Below, piece by piece: positions 24,477 through 33,746 of a DNA stretch of 64,000 nt. Source of the DNA: Euryarchaeota archaeon UBA171 (GTDB lineage Archaea; Thermoplasmatota; Poseidoniia; Poseidoniales; Thalassarchaeaceae); contig DANO01000013.1 in the NCBI GenBank assembly GCA_002497295.1, positions 1 to 64,000 on the forward strand. Direction: 5' to 3'. The notes below the pieces were generated by a model that saw nothing but the letters and a program-made list of their open reading frames with translations, was not told where the DNA came from and searched no databases. The stretch's first letter is position 1. Each line of letters opens with the position of its first letter. Position numbers and translations under genes: made by a program.

Positions 24477-25399
24477 ATGATCGCCTCCGGGATTTCAATG
24501 CCAAGACTTCGACAAAGTAGGGCCATACGAGTTGGGACGCCATTGAATGCTTGTTTGAAGTACCATGCATGACTAGTGGCATCGATACTCGGATGAATTT
24601 CATTCACTCTCGGGAGAGGGTGCATGACCATCATATCAGATTGCGCGCTCCTCAAATCCTCGGCCTTCAAGGTGTATATGCCTGCGACCTTCTCATACTC
24701 TGCCTCATCTGGGAATCGCTCTCTCTGGATTCGAGTCATGTACACGACATCCGCAGATGAAATTGCAGGAGAGAGTTCTTCACTTTCCTCGACATGGCAT
24801 CCTGAAGACTTGAGATCCCTTACGATCTCGGATGGCATTTTGAGAGGATCGGGGGATACTAATGTCAATGAAGCACCGAAGCGACTGAGAGCATGGCTCA
24901 GACTGTGTGCTGTCCGGCCATATCTTAGATCACCGACCAGCACCACATTGAGGCCCTCAATCTTGCCCTGCCCCTTACGGATTGTGAATAGATCAAGAAG
25001 TGTTTGAGTCGGGTGATTTCCGGCGCCATCACCTGCATTCATTACAGGTATTTTGACGGCGTCAGCAGCATATTGTGCTGCACCTTGTCTCGGGTGCCTT
25101 ATTACAGCAACATCAGCATACCCATCAATCATCTGCATTGTGTCATAGAGCGTCTCGCCCTTCTTGACGGAAGACCCTACTTCACTAAGGTTCAGAACCT
25201 CTCCCCCAAGTCTCTTCATAGAAGTCTCGAAAGATAGTCGAGTTCTTGTTGAGTTCTCAAAAAAGAGATTGGCTAAGACCTTGCCTTCTAGCAGCGGCAG
25301 ATGTACATCGCCCCGGGCAATGGGGAGGAGCCGCTCTGCATCGTCTAGTAGTGAAATCGCCTCTTCATTAGTCAAATCGTCCATTGTAATGAGGTCCAC
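24473..25399 (-). CDS. pyrB: Aspartate carbamoyltransferase catalytic chain
   Basis: Condenses carbamoyl phosphate with aspartate in de novo pyrimidine synthesis. The carbamoyl-phosphate signature is FFENSTRTRLSFETSMKRLG near residue 50; GDGAGNHPTQTLLDL and MHPLPRVNEI carry other active-site residues. 308 residues is standard. GGAGGAG six bases upstream supports the GTG start at 25399 over ATG 25384. First gene of pyrB-pyrI-sulfotransferase-like. Confidence 0.96.
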   Translation of the reverse strand: MDLITMDDLTNEEAISLLDDAERLLPIARGDVHLPLLEGKVLANLFFENSTRTRLSFETSMKRLGGEVLNLSEVGSSVKKGETLYDTMQMIDGYADVAVIRHPRQGAAQYAADAVKIPVMNAGDGAGNHPTQTLLDLFTIRKGQGKIEGLNVVLVGDLRYGRTAHSLSHALSRFGASLTLVSPDPLKMPSEIVRDLKSSGCHVEESEELSPAISSADVVYMTRIQRERFPDEAEYEKVAGIYTLKAEDLRSAQSDMMVMHPLPRVNEIHPSIDATSHAWYFKQAFNGVPTRMALLCRSLGIEIPEAII

Positions 25400-25433
25400 G
25401 TGTCACTCCTCCGGCCCTTTCAATGGCTGGCCG

Positions 25434-25443
25434 GACATATGTC
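25434..25443. promoter_or_regulatory. 10-base palindrome in pyrB/aldo-keto reductase divergent region
   Basis: GACATATGTC is a perfect palindrome in the 125-base gap between divergent pyrB and the aldo-keto reductase. It overlaps TATA-like ATAT sequence and lies 35 bases upstream of the pyrB start. It could be an operator; ten bases is short, so chance is not excluded. Confidence 0.25.
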
Positions 25444-25524
25444 TTGCCGTATATGGGGTAATGGATGATGGGTCTTGAAAGGAATCTGGCGAAGGCTTGA
25501 GTATCTGACCGTTAGCGGATATTC

Positions 25525-26607
25525 ATGGCAGAGGACATGTACTACAGAATGATGGGATCAACAGGAATTCAAGTTTCAGTGTTGTCATATGGATTCTGGG
25601 CCACATATGGGGTCAAGAACGATCTTTCAGGTGATGAGGGGGTTGAAACTGCTAAGGAGCTCTTGAAGATCGCCAGAGAGGCAGGAGTGAACTGCTTTGA
25701 TCATGCAGAGGCCTATGGGACCCCAGCAGGGGAGGCGGAGAGGATTTTCGGTCTTGCCCTATCCGAATTGGTTGAAGAAGACCCTGAACTTTGGAGGAGA
25801 TCAGACCTGGTAATTACGACCAAGATATTCTGGGGAGGGGGTGGCGTCAATGAACGTGGGCTGTCCCGTAAGCACATCATGGAAGGCATGGATGCATCTC
25901 TGGATCGTCTTGGATTAGATTACGTCGATATGGTGTTCTGTCATCGACCCGATCCGCACACCCCAACTTCGACGGTAGTTAGAGCAATGACCGATATCGT
26001 TAGGGCGGGGGTTTCTACTGCTTGGGGTACAAGCGAATGGTCAGCACAGCAAATTACAGAGGCATTCTGGATTGCAAGGAGCGAGGGTCTTGAACCCCCT
26101 TCATTCGAGCAACCTCAATACAACATGCTCCACAGGGATCGTTTTGAAAAGGAGTATTTTCCTCTTTACCAGCCTCCATATTCCCTTGGGACGACAATCT
26201 GGTCGCCTCTAAGATCGGGTTTCTTAACAGGGAAATACAATGATGGGATACCTGAGGGTTCCCGTGCAACTGTGGAAATCTACGGGTGGTTGAAGGATGA
26301 GTTGGAAGACAGGCGAGAGAGGGGTGAAGTAGAGATCGTTAGGGAGTTAACAACATATGCTGAAAATGAGTTAAATTGTTCAATGGCGCAATTGGCTTTA
26401 GCATGGTGTTTGAAGAATAAGAATGTTTCAACAATCCTTCTCGGTGCCACGAATTCAAAGCAATTGAGAGAGAATCTAGGTTGTATTGAAGTCGCCTTGA
26501 AGCTCGACGAATCACACATGGAATCGATAGATGAGATTCTCGGGAATAAGCCTGAGGCTTGGATTGGTCCTGGCGGAAGTGGAAATAGAGATTTGAAAAC
26601 GTTGTGA
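25525..26607 (+). CDS. Aldo/keto reductase (Kv-beta-like, AKR6 type)
   Basis: NADPH-dependent aldehyde/ketone reductase of 360 residues with the AKR barrel. The catalytic tetrad is visible: Asp and Tyr in CFDHAEAYGTP, Lys in VITTKIFWGGG and His in DMVFCHRPDPH. The long insertion GGGGVNERGLSRKHI and the late LLGATNSKQLRENLGC place it with voltage-gated potassium channel beta-subunit-like and YghZ-type enzymes. Substrate unknown. Start ATG 25525. It stands alone on the plus strand. Confidence 0.88.
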   Translation: MAEDMYYRMMGSTGIQVSVLSYGFWATYGVKNDLSGDEGVETAKELLKIAREAGVNCFDHAEAYGTPAGEAERIFGLALSELVEEDPELWRRSDLVITTKIFWGGGGVNERGLSRKHIMEGMDASLDRLGLDYVDMVFCHRPDPHTPTSTVVRAMTDIVRAGVSTAWGTSEWSAQQITEAFWIARSEGLEPPSFEQPQYNMLHRDRFEKEYFPLYQPPYSLGTTIWSPLRSGFLTGKYNDGIPEGSRATVEIYGWLKDELEDRRERGEVEIVRELTTYAENELNCSMAQLALAWCLKNKNVSTILLGATNSKQLRENLGCIEVALKLDESHMESIDEILGNKPEAWIGPGGSGNRDLKTL

Positions 26608-26667
26608 AGAGTATGATTGTATCAATTCAACTAATATGTGATAAACGAATAGGTTTGAGATTAGAAT

Positions 26668-27558
26668 ATGACCTCTGAAGAAGAAGGCAGCTGGTGGGAA
26701 CAGCAAGCTGAATACGAGGGTTCCAAGAGTTCTTCTTCACAGGAAACAACAACGATTGTATCGGGCCCTGAAACAAAGAATGAGACCAATATGGCATTCA
26801 CTCTCGGACGATTTCTGCCATTCATTGTGGCAGGGATCATCGGGATTTCCTTTTTGATGGGTTCAGTGTTCGTTGCTTTTTCTTTCATTCTACCAAATGG
26901 AACAACTGACAGTGGAGATGAATCGTCAGGAGAATCTGATAAATGGATCTCTACGAATGGAACTATCCTGGAAACTAGCCAGTATATCGAGGATTCTGTG
27001 ACTTGGGAGAGAACTGATTCTTGGCAAGAATGCTACTGGGATGACTGGGAGGAACGGGAAATCTGTGATACATACTACGATACCTACTACGAGGATGGGT
27101 ACGAATGTACAGCTGGGATTGACTACGAGTATTCTGTGAATGGGACAGTCTACAACGACAGCGAGTCTCTTACATTCCAAGATTACAGTCCTTGTCTTGA
27201 CTGGGTATACAATGATTATCCGAGAAATGGGACTGTAGAAGTCTGGTACAATGAAGGCGATCCCGGAGAGAGCAGGCTTACTGAGCCTTTGGAATGGAGT
27301 ATAGCCGAGGGTTTGTTAGGCGTATTTTTTGGCTGCTGCTCATTCTTCTTCCTGATTTTCATAGTGATTTCGATAAGCAAATGGTCCGGAAGAGTTCAGG
27401 GCGGCCATACATCTAGAATGGGATTCAGCAGGAGGATTTCGAGAGGAGGAAACTCTCGAATAAGGAGATCTGGCGGGAGACGCTCCGGGGGGAGAGGCTC
27501 TAGCGGAGGTGGCTCCTCCACAAGAACGGTTAGCAGATCTAGAAGAAGAAGTAAATGA
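26668..27558 (+). CDS. Two-helix membrane protein with extracellular DUF3592-like domain and RGG/RS-like tail
   Basis: A 296-residue protein. An acidic N-terminus (1-45) leads to membrane helix 1 (about 49-75), an extracellular part rich in Tyr, Trp, Asp and Asn-glycosylation sequons with paired cysteines (about 76-212), helix 2 (about 214-240, with a GCCSFFFLIF stretch), and a cytoplasmic tail (about 242-296) made almost only of Arg, Gly and Ser. The outer part has the two-helix layout of DUF3592. The tail looks like eukaryotic RGG/RS nucleic-acid-binding segments and is expected to be disordered and strongly basic. Its 3' end is 5 bases from the convergent SAP-motif gene. Function unknown. 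Confidence 0.6.
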   Translation: MTSEEEGSWWEQQAEYEGSKSSSSQETTTIVSGPETKNETNMAFTLGRFLPFIVAGIIGISFLMGSVFVAFSFILPNGTTDSGDESSGESDKWISTNGTILETSQYIEDSVTWERTDSWQECYWDDWEEREICDTYYDTYYEDGYECTAGIDYEYSVNGTVYNDSESLTFQDYSPCLDWVYNDYPRNGTVEVWYNEGDPGESRLTEPLEWSIAEGLLGVFFGCCSFFFLIFIVISISKWSGRVQGGHTSRMGFSRRISRGGNSRIRRSGGRRSGGRGSSGGGSSTRTVSRSRRRSK

Positions 27559-27563
27559 TCGCC

Positions 27564-27893
27564 TCATAGGGACAGGATGACTAGCCCCAGGGCTAGAATC
27601 ACAGCTCCGATGAGTATCATAGTCTGGAGAGTCACATCGGATTCCTCATGCGTAACTGGGCCGTCTCCGATATCAGACACGACTGTTTCAATCGCTTCGG
27701 CTGCTGTATCCTGTCTGGATTCCGAAAAATCGATCTCCTCCTTCTTGTCCGGACCCCCTACTCCGAGATCTTCCTGATTCTCGATAAGTCTGTCAATCAA
27801 TTCTGCCTTTCTTCCGGACACTGGCAGCGAATGGTCTGCGAGGAGTTCCTTGAGTTCTACGACTGTCATTAATTTTAGACTATCGCGGTCCAT
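27564..27893 (-). CDS. SAP-motif protein with C-terminal membrane anchor
   Basis: A 109-residue protein. Residues about 9-40 form a SAP motif (MTVVELKELLADHSLPVSGR then KAELIDRLIEN), a fold known for binding DNA or RNA in chromatin and nuclear-matrix proteins. An acidic linker (about 48-85) follows, and the protein ends in a single membrane helix (ILIGAVILALGLVIL). This would fix a nucleic-acid-binding domain on the inner face of the membrane. ATG 27893 and ATG 27869 are possible starts. It is convergent with the RGG-tailed membrane protein. Confidence 0.7.
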   Translation of the reverse strand: MDRDSLKLMTVVELKELLADHSLPVSGRKAELIDRLIENQEDLGVGGPDKKEEIDFSESRQDTAAEAIETVVSDIGDGPVTHEESDVTLQTMILIGAVILALGLVILSL

Positions 27894-27945
27894 GATGTTG
27901 GATTCTGTATACGGTACTTAATCCACGAGTAGTTTGTATTACACT

Positions 27946-28941
27946 TTACTTCTGTTCATCCAACCAGGCACGCATGACACAAGACTGGCATATTTCTCGA
28001 CTTGTGACGCCCCCACATAGCGAGCATGAGCGAATTTCCGAAGGAGTATTTCCAGAGGATGCATGCATCTGACGTATATGTTCTAGGCTGTGTAAAAGGC
28101 CGTGTCTTGCACCGGGTGTTTCTGTCTCAAGGGCTGCTATGATCTCTCGACTTCGTTGACGTTGGGCTCCAGCCGCGTGAGGGCAATCCCCGTGATGGAA
28201 TGGTATATTGAGCACCATAGCAAGAGCATGGACTTCTTGTTCAGGGATCCAGCGAAGCGGGACAATCCTCGGAGGGAGCCCGTCTATTGGCGTAGACGTA
28301 TGTGGCGCCAGTCTGACCGATCTGTCAACTTCTCCCTTCTGGAGATTCATGAGTATAGATTGGGCCATATCATCCAAATTGTGACCCAGGGCCATGACGT
28401 CTGCACCTGATCGTTCAGCGAGAGCATTCAGGCTCTGTCTTCTAAAAACGCCACAAAACGAGCAGGGCATCATTCCATCCGCCTGTGGATTTTTCATCGC
28501 GATATCAGGCATCATACGGACTACTTCATCCATTCTTGAGTATCCCATCTCTTCATACCCTAATTGGAGTAATTCTATTCCAAGAGACTCGCATAATTCC
28601 TCTATACAAGCAATGGAGGGGGATCGATAGCCGTCTATTCCTTCATCGATCACACCTGCTATTATCTCCAGATCTCTTCTGCGTCCGAGTATGTCAACAA
28701 TGAGTTTGAGCATAATCGCAGAATCCTTGCCACCGCTCACTGCGGCGAGTATTCGTAATGGACTTCCGTCCTCTTTTCTAGCATCCTTTGGAAGAGGTAG
28801 TTGGACTCTTAGATCTCTCGATACTCTACGTCTTATTGACTCGTGTAAATGCCGCCCGCATAATCTCTGGCCACTGTATGGCTGATGTACAAGACTGGTA
28901 TGGTCACACCGACTACATGACTCAACCTTCAGTCCGCACAT
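27946..28941 (-). CDS. ttuA: tRNA 2-thiolation protein, TtuA/Ncs6 family
   Basis: ATP-dependent adenylating tRNA thiolase of 331 residues. An N-terminal zinc finger (CSRC ... LCGRH) is followed by the PP-loop AAVSGGKDSAIML, the VIDEGIDGYR segment, the iron-sulphur/zinc pair in PCSFCGVFRR, the family phrase ALGHNLDDMAQSILMNL and a C-terminal zinc knuckle CSLCG ... CQSC. This layout matches TtuA (s2T54) and Ncs6 (s2U34); sequence alone does not tell which position is modified. ATG 28941 and ATG 28959 are both possible starts. Divergent from a small membrane-protein gene. Confidence 0.88.
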   Translation of the reverse strand: MCGLKVESCSRCDHTSLVHQPYSGQRLCGRHLHESIRRRVSRDLRVQLPLPKDARKEDGSPLRILAAVSGGKDSAIMLKLIVDILGRRRDLEIIAGVIDEGIDGYRSPSIACIEELCESLGIELLQLGYEEMGYSRMDEVVRMMPDIAMKNPQADGMMPCSFCGVFRRQSLNALAERSGADVMALGHNLDDMAQSILMNLQKGEVDRSVRLAPHTSTPIDGLPPRIVPLRWIPEQEVHALAMVLNIPFHHGDCPHAAGAQRQRSREIIAALETETPGARHGLLHSLEHIRQMHASSGNTPSEIRSCSLCGGVTSREICQSCVMRAWLDEQK

Positions 28942-29021
28942 GACGTTGGGAGGCCCCATCTGTGTTTCAACACGATGGAAGTAGCGAGAGGTTCTTGCGA
29001 GGTAGCATAGCGCAGACACCC

Positions 29022-29273
29022 ATGGATGTGGGCCCAGAACTTCCATACTCGCAAAAATGGCATGGAAGAGTATCCAGCCCTTGGCTAGAACGCATACTGT
29101 TTGTATCTTCCATCCTCATATTCAGCATAATTGCAGGCGAGATTCGTCCTTCGCTCTCAGACTCGTTTGGTTCTTCAACATCCTTGCTAATTTATCCAAT
29201 ATCAATACTCGTCTCATTTATCGTGACTGAACATCTTGTGCGTCTGATAGAACGACTATTTGGGATAAGGTGA
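29022..29273 (+). CDS. Small membrane protein with two helices
   Basis: An 83-residue protein with hydrophobic helices near residues 23-40 (RILFVSSILIFSIIAGEI) and 52-72 (LLIYPISILVSFIVTEHLV), ending in a basic RLIERLFGIR. The hydrophobic pattern and the use of the whole gap between the divergent ttuA and the convergent 8-helix gene (2-base gap) support a real gene. No family recognised. Confidence 0.5.
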   Translation: MDVGPELPYSQKWHGRVSSPWLERILFVSSILIFSIIAGEIRPSLSDSFGSSTSLLIYPISILVSFIVTEHLVRLIERLFGIR

Positions 29274-29275
29274 GG

Positions 29276-30508
29276 TCATAACTCTGTTTCTTCGGAGCGA
29301 TATCCGGAGAATCCTCTGAAGATAGACTCGAACCACCCTAGAACTGTTTGCCATGGTACCAGATATCTGAGCATACTAACAAAGAGCAGGAATAAACCAG
29401 CAGATATCACCTTACCATAGGTCATTTGCAATTCGAGAGAGTCGTTGACCTGTTGGCTCCATTGGTTGGGTTGGAACTCTGATATCACCATGATCATTAT
29501 CTCGTCGAAATCAAGCGCTACCGCAGTCAATATGGTGGCAAGTGAAAGAACTCCGAGAAGTTGAGAGAGGTGTGTATTTAGCACTGTTTGGAACATCCGT
29601 ATATGTTCATTATCCGTCCTAGCGCTCTCCGGCAACATGGCTACATACTCAAATAATCGGATGACCATGTGTGATGACTCGAAAAACAAGAAGAGTAGAA
29701 TCGATATGGTGATTAGCTCGAAAGCCAACGGCGACACCAGGCCCCCGAACAGTGTTGAGTCGCCGATTTGAGCAGGGAGCGGCTTGAGCCCTATTCCCTG
29801 TACAGATTCCAGTACTGCCTCGAAGGTCAGTAAAGCATGGAAGACTATGAACATAATAGTGTAGCTAATAGTTGCGATTATGGCACGCATTGAGATATTC
29901 CATATCCCTATCAGGCCGAATAGGACTGGTATGAAAACAACACCCATCACGATTATTTCTGATATCACTTGCATTGTCAATGAGAGTCTGTCTCCGTGAT
30001 TCAATACAGAGAACTCTTGACCAAAAGGAATATACAACTGCTGATAGCTTATCATGCTTGCAATCCACTCGAACAAGAATGGCCCGAATCCTGCAATGAT
30101 TACTGATGCGTAGATCGTATTTTTTATTCTTCGGCGTGTCTTGGAGCTTCTACTTGAAACGTAGGCATGAGCGCCTGTCAACAACAGACAGAATATAGAG
30201 GGAATGAGCAATGCTGCTTCTCCTACCTGGTCCGCTCCTGTGATGAAATCAGGAAGTATTGATTCGCGCTCGAATGCTTCTTCGACATAAGCCATACCTC
30301 GCGTGTGTTCGAAAGCAGGGCACCAATAGGTAGAGCCCTCTGCCTCATCGATGAAATCTTGATTGCATTCACCGTACACAGAGGTCATTGTTAGTAAGAG
30401 CGCTGCTAGAGCCAATGTTGCAACTAATTGGAGCATTAATATTTGCCACCTCGTGCGCAATGAGCGAAGTCTCAAAGTGTGTTTTTGGTCCGGGTTTTCA
30501 TCTGCCAT
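29276..30508 (-). CDS. Eight-helix membrane protein at end of DUF58 operon
   Basis: A 410-residue integral membrane protein with about eight predicted helices; a small extracellular loop after helix 1 holds Cys pairs (GECNQD and YWCPAFEH) that may be disulphide-bonded. No enzyme motif is visible. It starts 9 bases after the DUF58 stop and so belongs to the same transcript as the DUF4350-like and DUF58 genes. In that setting a structural or transport role at the membrane is plausible, but nothing in the sequence proves it. Confidence 0.6.
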   Translation of the reverse strand: MADENPDQKHTLRLRSLRTRWQILMLQLVATLALAALLLTMTSVYGECNQDFIDEAEGSTYWCPAFEHTRGMAYVEEAFERESILPDFITGADQVGEAALLIPSIFCLLLTGAHAYVSSRSSKTRRRIKNTIYASVIIAGFGPFLFEWIASMISYQQLYIPFGQEFSVLNHGDRLSLTMQVISEIIVMGVVFIPVLFGLIGIWNISMRAIIATISYTIMFIVFHALLTFEAVLESVQGIGLKPLPAQIGDSTLFGGLVSPLAFELITISILLFLFFESSHMVIRLFEYVAMLPESARTDNEHIRMFQTVLNTHLSQLLGVLSLATILTAVALDFDEIMIMVISEFQPNQWSQQVNDSLELQMTYGKVISAGLFLLFVSMLRYLVPWQTVLGWFESIFRGFSGYRSEETEL

Positions 30509-30517
30509 TCAATCACC

Positions 30518-31777
30518 TCAACCCTTCTTGACCTGCAGCAACGCCTGTGCCAAATCTATATCTGGAACCCAGTCGATGACATTCGCCCCGTATCCATTAA
30601 GCGACATGAGCCTATTCTGTCGTTCCATCTTGAGTACCTCGTATGCCATCCTAGGTATCCTGCTAACGAGCCTCTCTAGATCTATTGAATTGGGAGATAG
30701 AACATACACAGTATGGCCGTGACTGGATAGCGCTCTTATTGCAGGAAGTGTTGTTCCATCGCCCTCTAGGCTACTGACCACGAATACTGGGGATCCTCGA
30801 TTCATCCTAGGTATTAGTGCGTTTGTGACTGCTTGAAGAGGCATTGACCCTCCAGCAGAGACTCCTGCTAGAAGGCTCAGGATCTTGTACTGCTGCTTGT
30901 CACCTGCCTCAGCGGGAAGATGGTCCATTCTCTTCCCGTAGGTCGTCAGTGAGACAGCATCACGCCTTCTGATGAAGTGATTGGATACCGAGGCAGTGGC
31001 CACTGCACCCATTTCTAGAGGATTTTTCAGAACGGTTCCGATTCTGGATATATCTCGAGTATCAAATAGAATATGAACATCGGTAACTGCGTCCCTGACC
31101 TTCTCGTTCACCATCAAGTCTCCAGTTCTTGCGAAGGCCTTCCAATTGATTGACCTGAATGAATCACCGGGCATATACTCGCGAAGTGAGTAGAACTCGG
31201 TTCCTTGACCAGGAGTTCGGAGAGTCGTTGCGCCGGTGTACAACTTTGGAACGTTTGATCTGAGAAGAGCGTCCTCGATATCCCTCACTTGAGGGAATAC
31301 GATGACATCGCTTCTCGTATCGGCAAGGCCTTCGTCGGTGAATAGTCCAAAGACATCCCGATATCGAAGAGAGGTTGGACCGATGGAATAGTGGCCTCTT
31401 AGAGGGCATCTCACGGTGTATCTGAGAGTTGTGGATTGCCCTGGTCCCAGATTGGCTCGAATCAGGTTGATTCCACGCCTTATTTTCATTTCATGCGGGA
31501 CATTGTCGTAAATATCCAGTATCTGCGTTCTACGTCGCGAGGGGTTCTTTATCCTCAAAGTGACTGTAATATCATCTCCCTTGTACACATTCTCTTCAGA
31601 TAACTCACGTTCTACCACCAATCGTGGAAATCCGCTGATCCAGCTAGCCATCACCAGAATTGAAACCATTAGCATCCCGAGAATCATCAGATGGAAATGG
31701 CTGACCATCATGCCGACAAGTATCAGAGATACTCCTCCGACAAGCATCATTGTAGCTTTTCTAGTCCACAAAGTCAT
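30518..31777 (-). CDS. DUF58 domain protein
   Basis: A 419-residue protein with two N-terminal membrane helices (about 9-50), a beta-rich middle (VTLRIKNPSRRRTQILDIYD ... TVRCPLRGHYSIGPTSLRYRD) and the DUF58 signature EFYSLREYMPGDSFRSINWK with a following von Willebrand A-like region (HILFDTRDIS). DUF58 proteins are usually encoded beside MoxR-type AAA ATPases and act as adaptors of unknown process. Here no MoxR gene is near; the AAA protein of the operon is CDC48. Its ATG overlaps the stop of the DUF4350-like gene as ATGA. Confidence 0.9.
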   Translation of the reverse strand: MTLWTRKATMMLVGGVSLILVGMMVSHFHLMILGMLMVSILVMASWISGFPRLVVERELSEENVYKGDDITVTLRIKNPSRRRTQILDIYDNVPHEMKIRRGINLIRANLGPGQSTTLRYTVRCPLRGHYSIGPTSLRYRDVFGLFTDEGLADTRSDVIVFPQVRDIEDALLRSNVPKLYTGATTLRTPGQGTEFYSLREYMPGDSFRSINWKAFARTGDLMVNEKVRDAVTDVHILFDTRDISRIGTVLKNPLEMGAVATASVSNHFIRRRDAVSLTTYGKRMDHLPAEAGDKQQYKILSLLAGVSAGGSMPLQAVTNALIPRMNRGSPVFVVSSLEGDGTTLPAIRALSSHGHTVYVLSPNSIDLERLVSRIPRMAYEVLKMERQNRLMSLNGYGANVIDWVPDIDLAQALLQVKKG

Positions 31778-33423
31778 GCCTCCATTAGATCGTCATCTGG
31801 CTCATCATCATCTGGACCCCATTCCTTCATCCGCTTGACTATTGCAACTAATTCCTCTGTCTTATAGCGACGATTATCGTAGATGAATCGGATCAATACG
31901 GGATCTTCAACAAGTGCCTGTAAGTCTTCTGATGAGAGTGCATCGAACTCTTCTCTAGTCAGAGTATTGCTACTCCTGATTCTGGAAAGTAATACCTGCC
32001 TAATCTTATCCGGATGTTGATAAAACTCGTATCTTTTAGCGTCCCCGAAGCCATAGTAGATAATTCTGAAAACATGTCTCCAATCTTCAGGGTCTTCTTT
32101 GCGAATGAGCACGACTTCGAGCATCATGAAGAGGGCGAGAAACAGGATGAGCATGGCCATCCAATCATTTGTGAAGTAAACAAGAAAGTAGTATGCTAAG
32201 TTGTATGTGTCGGAAAGTGGATTGGACTGCTGGTGGCGGCTCTCATCGAATATGACGACCGCGTCATCACTTGGAATTAGGGAACCGTTGCCAACTAGCA
32301 ATGCATCTGCAATAATGTCGAGTGCCCACATCCTATTGTCGTTCTCAGGTACGGCGGAGTCATCGACATCTGAAGCTGAGTATATTGCATTGATGAGTAA
32401 TGATCCATCTGACGCAATATGTACCTGCCCCGAGGAAGGCTCTGCACACAATCTTGATGAGCAGATTCTTGCATATACTGCAAATGGGCCTTGTTCGTCG
32501 CCCTGTATGCCTGCTGCTTCGAACGCGGGCGTCAGATCTCCGTCATCATTTGAATCCAAATACGAATCTAATGTTGATGTGACAACAGGATATCGATTTT
32601 CTGCGGGAGAGAATGCTGACTCTTTATCGAATGCTGACGGGGTACTGGTCAGAAGATCATAATCTTCGCTGAAGTCGTAGACTCCGTCGACATCATTCCA
32701 ACGATGGCTGCAGAGACCGTATGAGCTGTCATTGGGCGTAAATCCCATATCGGGAGAATCTGGATTTGGGTCTATGGAATCTAATATTGCATCTCCGTCT
32801 CTGTCAGCAAGACAGGGGTGATAATTTGATGTTGAGCCGGACGTTTGTGTCAAATTGTATGCGTCTGTTACGTTTGTCCATACATAGTTGTAATCGAGTT
32901 CTCTCGCCCATGCCTCTCCGTCGTATAGCTGATGGCTTGAAAATACAATATTATATTCCTGTGCAAGTGCAGACGAGTAACCAAAATCGTCCATAAGAAG
33001 CAAAGTTCCACCAGCCTGCACATACTGCACTATAGCTTCAATTTCTGATCCAGTGTATCCATCTGAGTCGGAGAGCTCGATTACAGAATCATCATCAGTG
33101 AAGCGAGGGAGGGAGATTGTATCGCGCTCTACACCAGATATCACAAACACTGTCTCATCGGGATTGTCGATTTCTCCAAGAAGGAGTGGGCTGGACACCA
33201 TGGCAGTTGTTTCAACCCCCATGTCATTGATGTCTGAGCGAAAATCGCCGAGATCGTTCCAATCGTCGCCATATGCTGACTGTTGGGTCTTCCCGTCTAC
33301 GATATATGTAGAAGCGATAAATGCTACAAGGAGTGTTAAAACAGACCAGAATGAGAACATTAGGAACCTTCTTCGATTCATTGCATTGAAGAATCGAGAT
33401 GCTCTTCTTGGTCTCTCTATCAC
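31774..33423 (-). CDS. DUF4350-like membrane protein with calcium-type Asp-rich loop
   Basis: A protein of about 549 residues. A basic start and one helix (about 20-42) lead to an extracellular region with a GATase-like alpha/beta core (YVQAGGTLLLMDDFGYSSALA, as in DUF4350), an Asp-rich DRDGDAILDSIDPNPDSPD that resembles thrombospondin type 3 calcium loops, a second helix (MAMLILFLALFMMLEVVLI) and a helical cytoplasmic tail of about 110 residues. I chose GTG 33423, which has GAGGTGA 4 bases upstream; ATG 33381 is the alternative. Upstream reading past this point is not supported. Translationally coupled to the DUF58 gene. Confidence 0.75.
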   Translation of the reverse strand: MIERPRRASRFFNAMNRRRFLMFSFWSVLTLLVAFIASTYIVDGKTQQSAYGDDWNDLGDFRSDINDMGVETTAMVSSPLLLGEIDNPDETVFVISGVERDTISLPRFTDDDSVIELSDSDGYTGSEIEAIVQYVQAGGTLLLMDDFGYSSALAQEYNIVFSSHQLYDGEAWARELDYNYVWTNVTDAYNLTQTSGSTSNYHPCLADRDGDAILDSIDPNPDSPDMGFTPNDSSYGLCSHRWNDVDGVYDFSEDYDLLTSTPSAFDKESAFSPAENRYPVVTSTLDSYLDSNDDGDLTPAFEAAGIQGDEQGPFAVYARICSSRLCAEPSSGQVHIASDGSLLINAIYSASDVDDSAVPENDNRMWALDIIADALLVGNGSLIPSDDAVVIFDESRHQQSNPLSDTYNLAYYFLVYFTNDWMAMLILFLALFMMLEVVLIRKEDPEDWRHVFRIIYYGFGDAKRYEFYQHPDKIRQVLLSRIRSSNTLTREEFDALSSEDLQALVEDPVLIRFIYDNRRYKTEELVAIVKRMKEWGPDDDEPDDDLMEA

Positions 33424-33494
33424 CCGGTCACCTCTCAGCAGTAGGGTACAACCCAATCCAACGATATAAGACGCTTGTCCGGCCTTGGGACGTA

Positions 33495-33746
33495 TCACTG
33501 ATGCAAACGTATGGCATTTGATATCTCGGCGACCTCTTCGACAGGGACTTCTAACAATCCTTTCTTGACGGGCCACGGAAGTAGGGCGGGATCGAGTTCA
33601 TCCGGTATTAGAACAAGTAGGGAGACTACTTTTCCAGATCTTGGGTCGAATATGAAATCGGAAAGATGTCCCAGAGTGTCTCCTGCACCATCCAGTATTG
33701 GCCGGTTTAGAATTTCACGGCCGAATCCTGACGGCATCCAAATCAC
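33495..33746 (-). CDS. PRC-barrel domain protein
   Basis: An 83-residue single PRC-barrel: GREILNRPILDGAGDTLGHLSDFIFDP-like core (NRPILDGAGDTLGHLSDFIF), GKVVSLLVLIPDE and VPVEEVAEISNAIRL. Small archaeal PRC proteins of this kind include CdpB-type division proteins that bind SepF or ESCRT parts, and others of unknown role. Its GTG start overlaps the cdc48 stop as GTGA, which argues for coupled translation with the ATPase. The link to CDC48 is context only. Confidence 0.85.
   Translation of the reverse strand: MIWMPSGFGREILNRPILDGAGDTLGHLSDFIFDPRSGKVVSLLVLIPDELDPALLPWPVKKGLLEVPVEEVAEISNAIRLHQ

Noticed and set aside
25400..25524. Small gene in the pyrB/aldo-keto reductase gap
   Set aside because: No frame with a start, usable length and coding character was found; the region holds promoters and a short palindrome.
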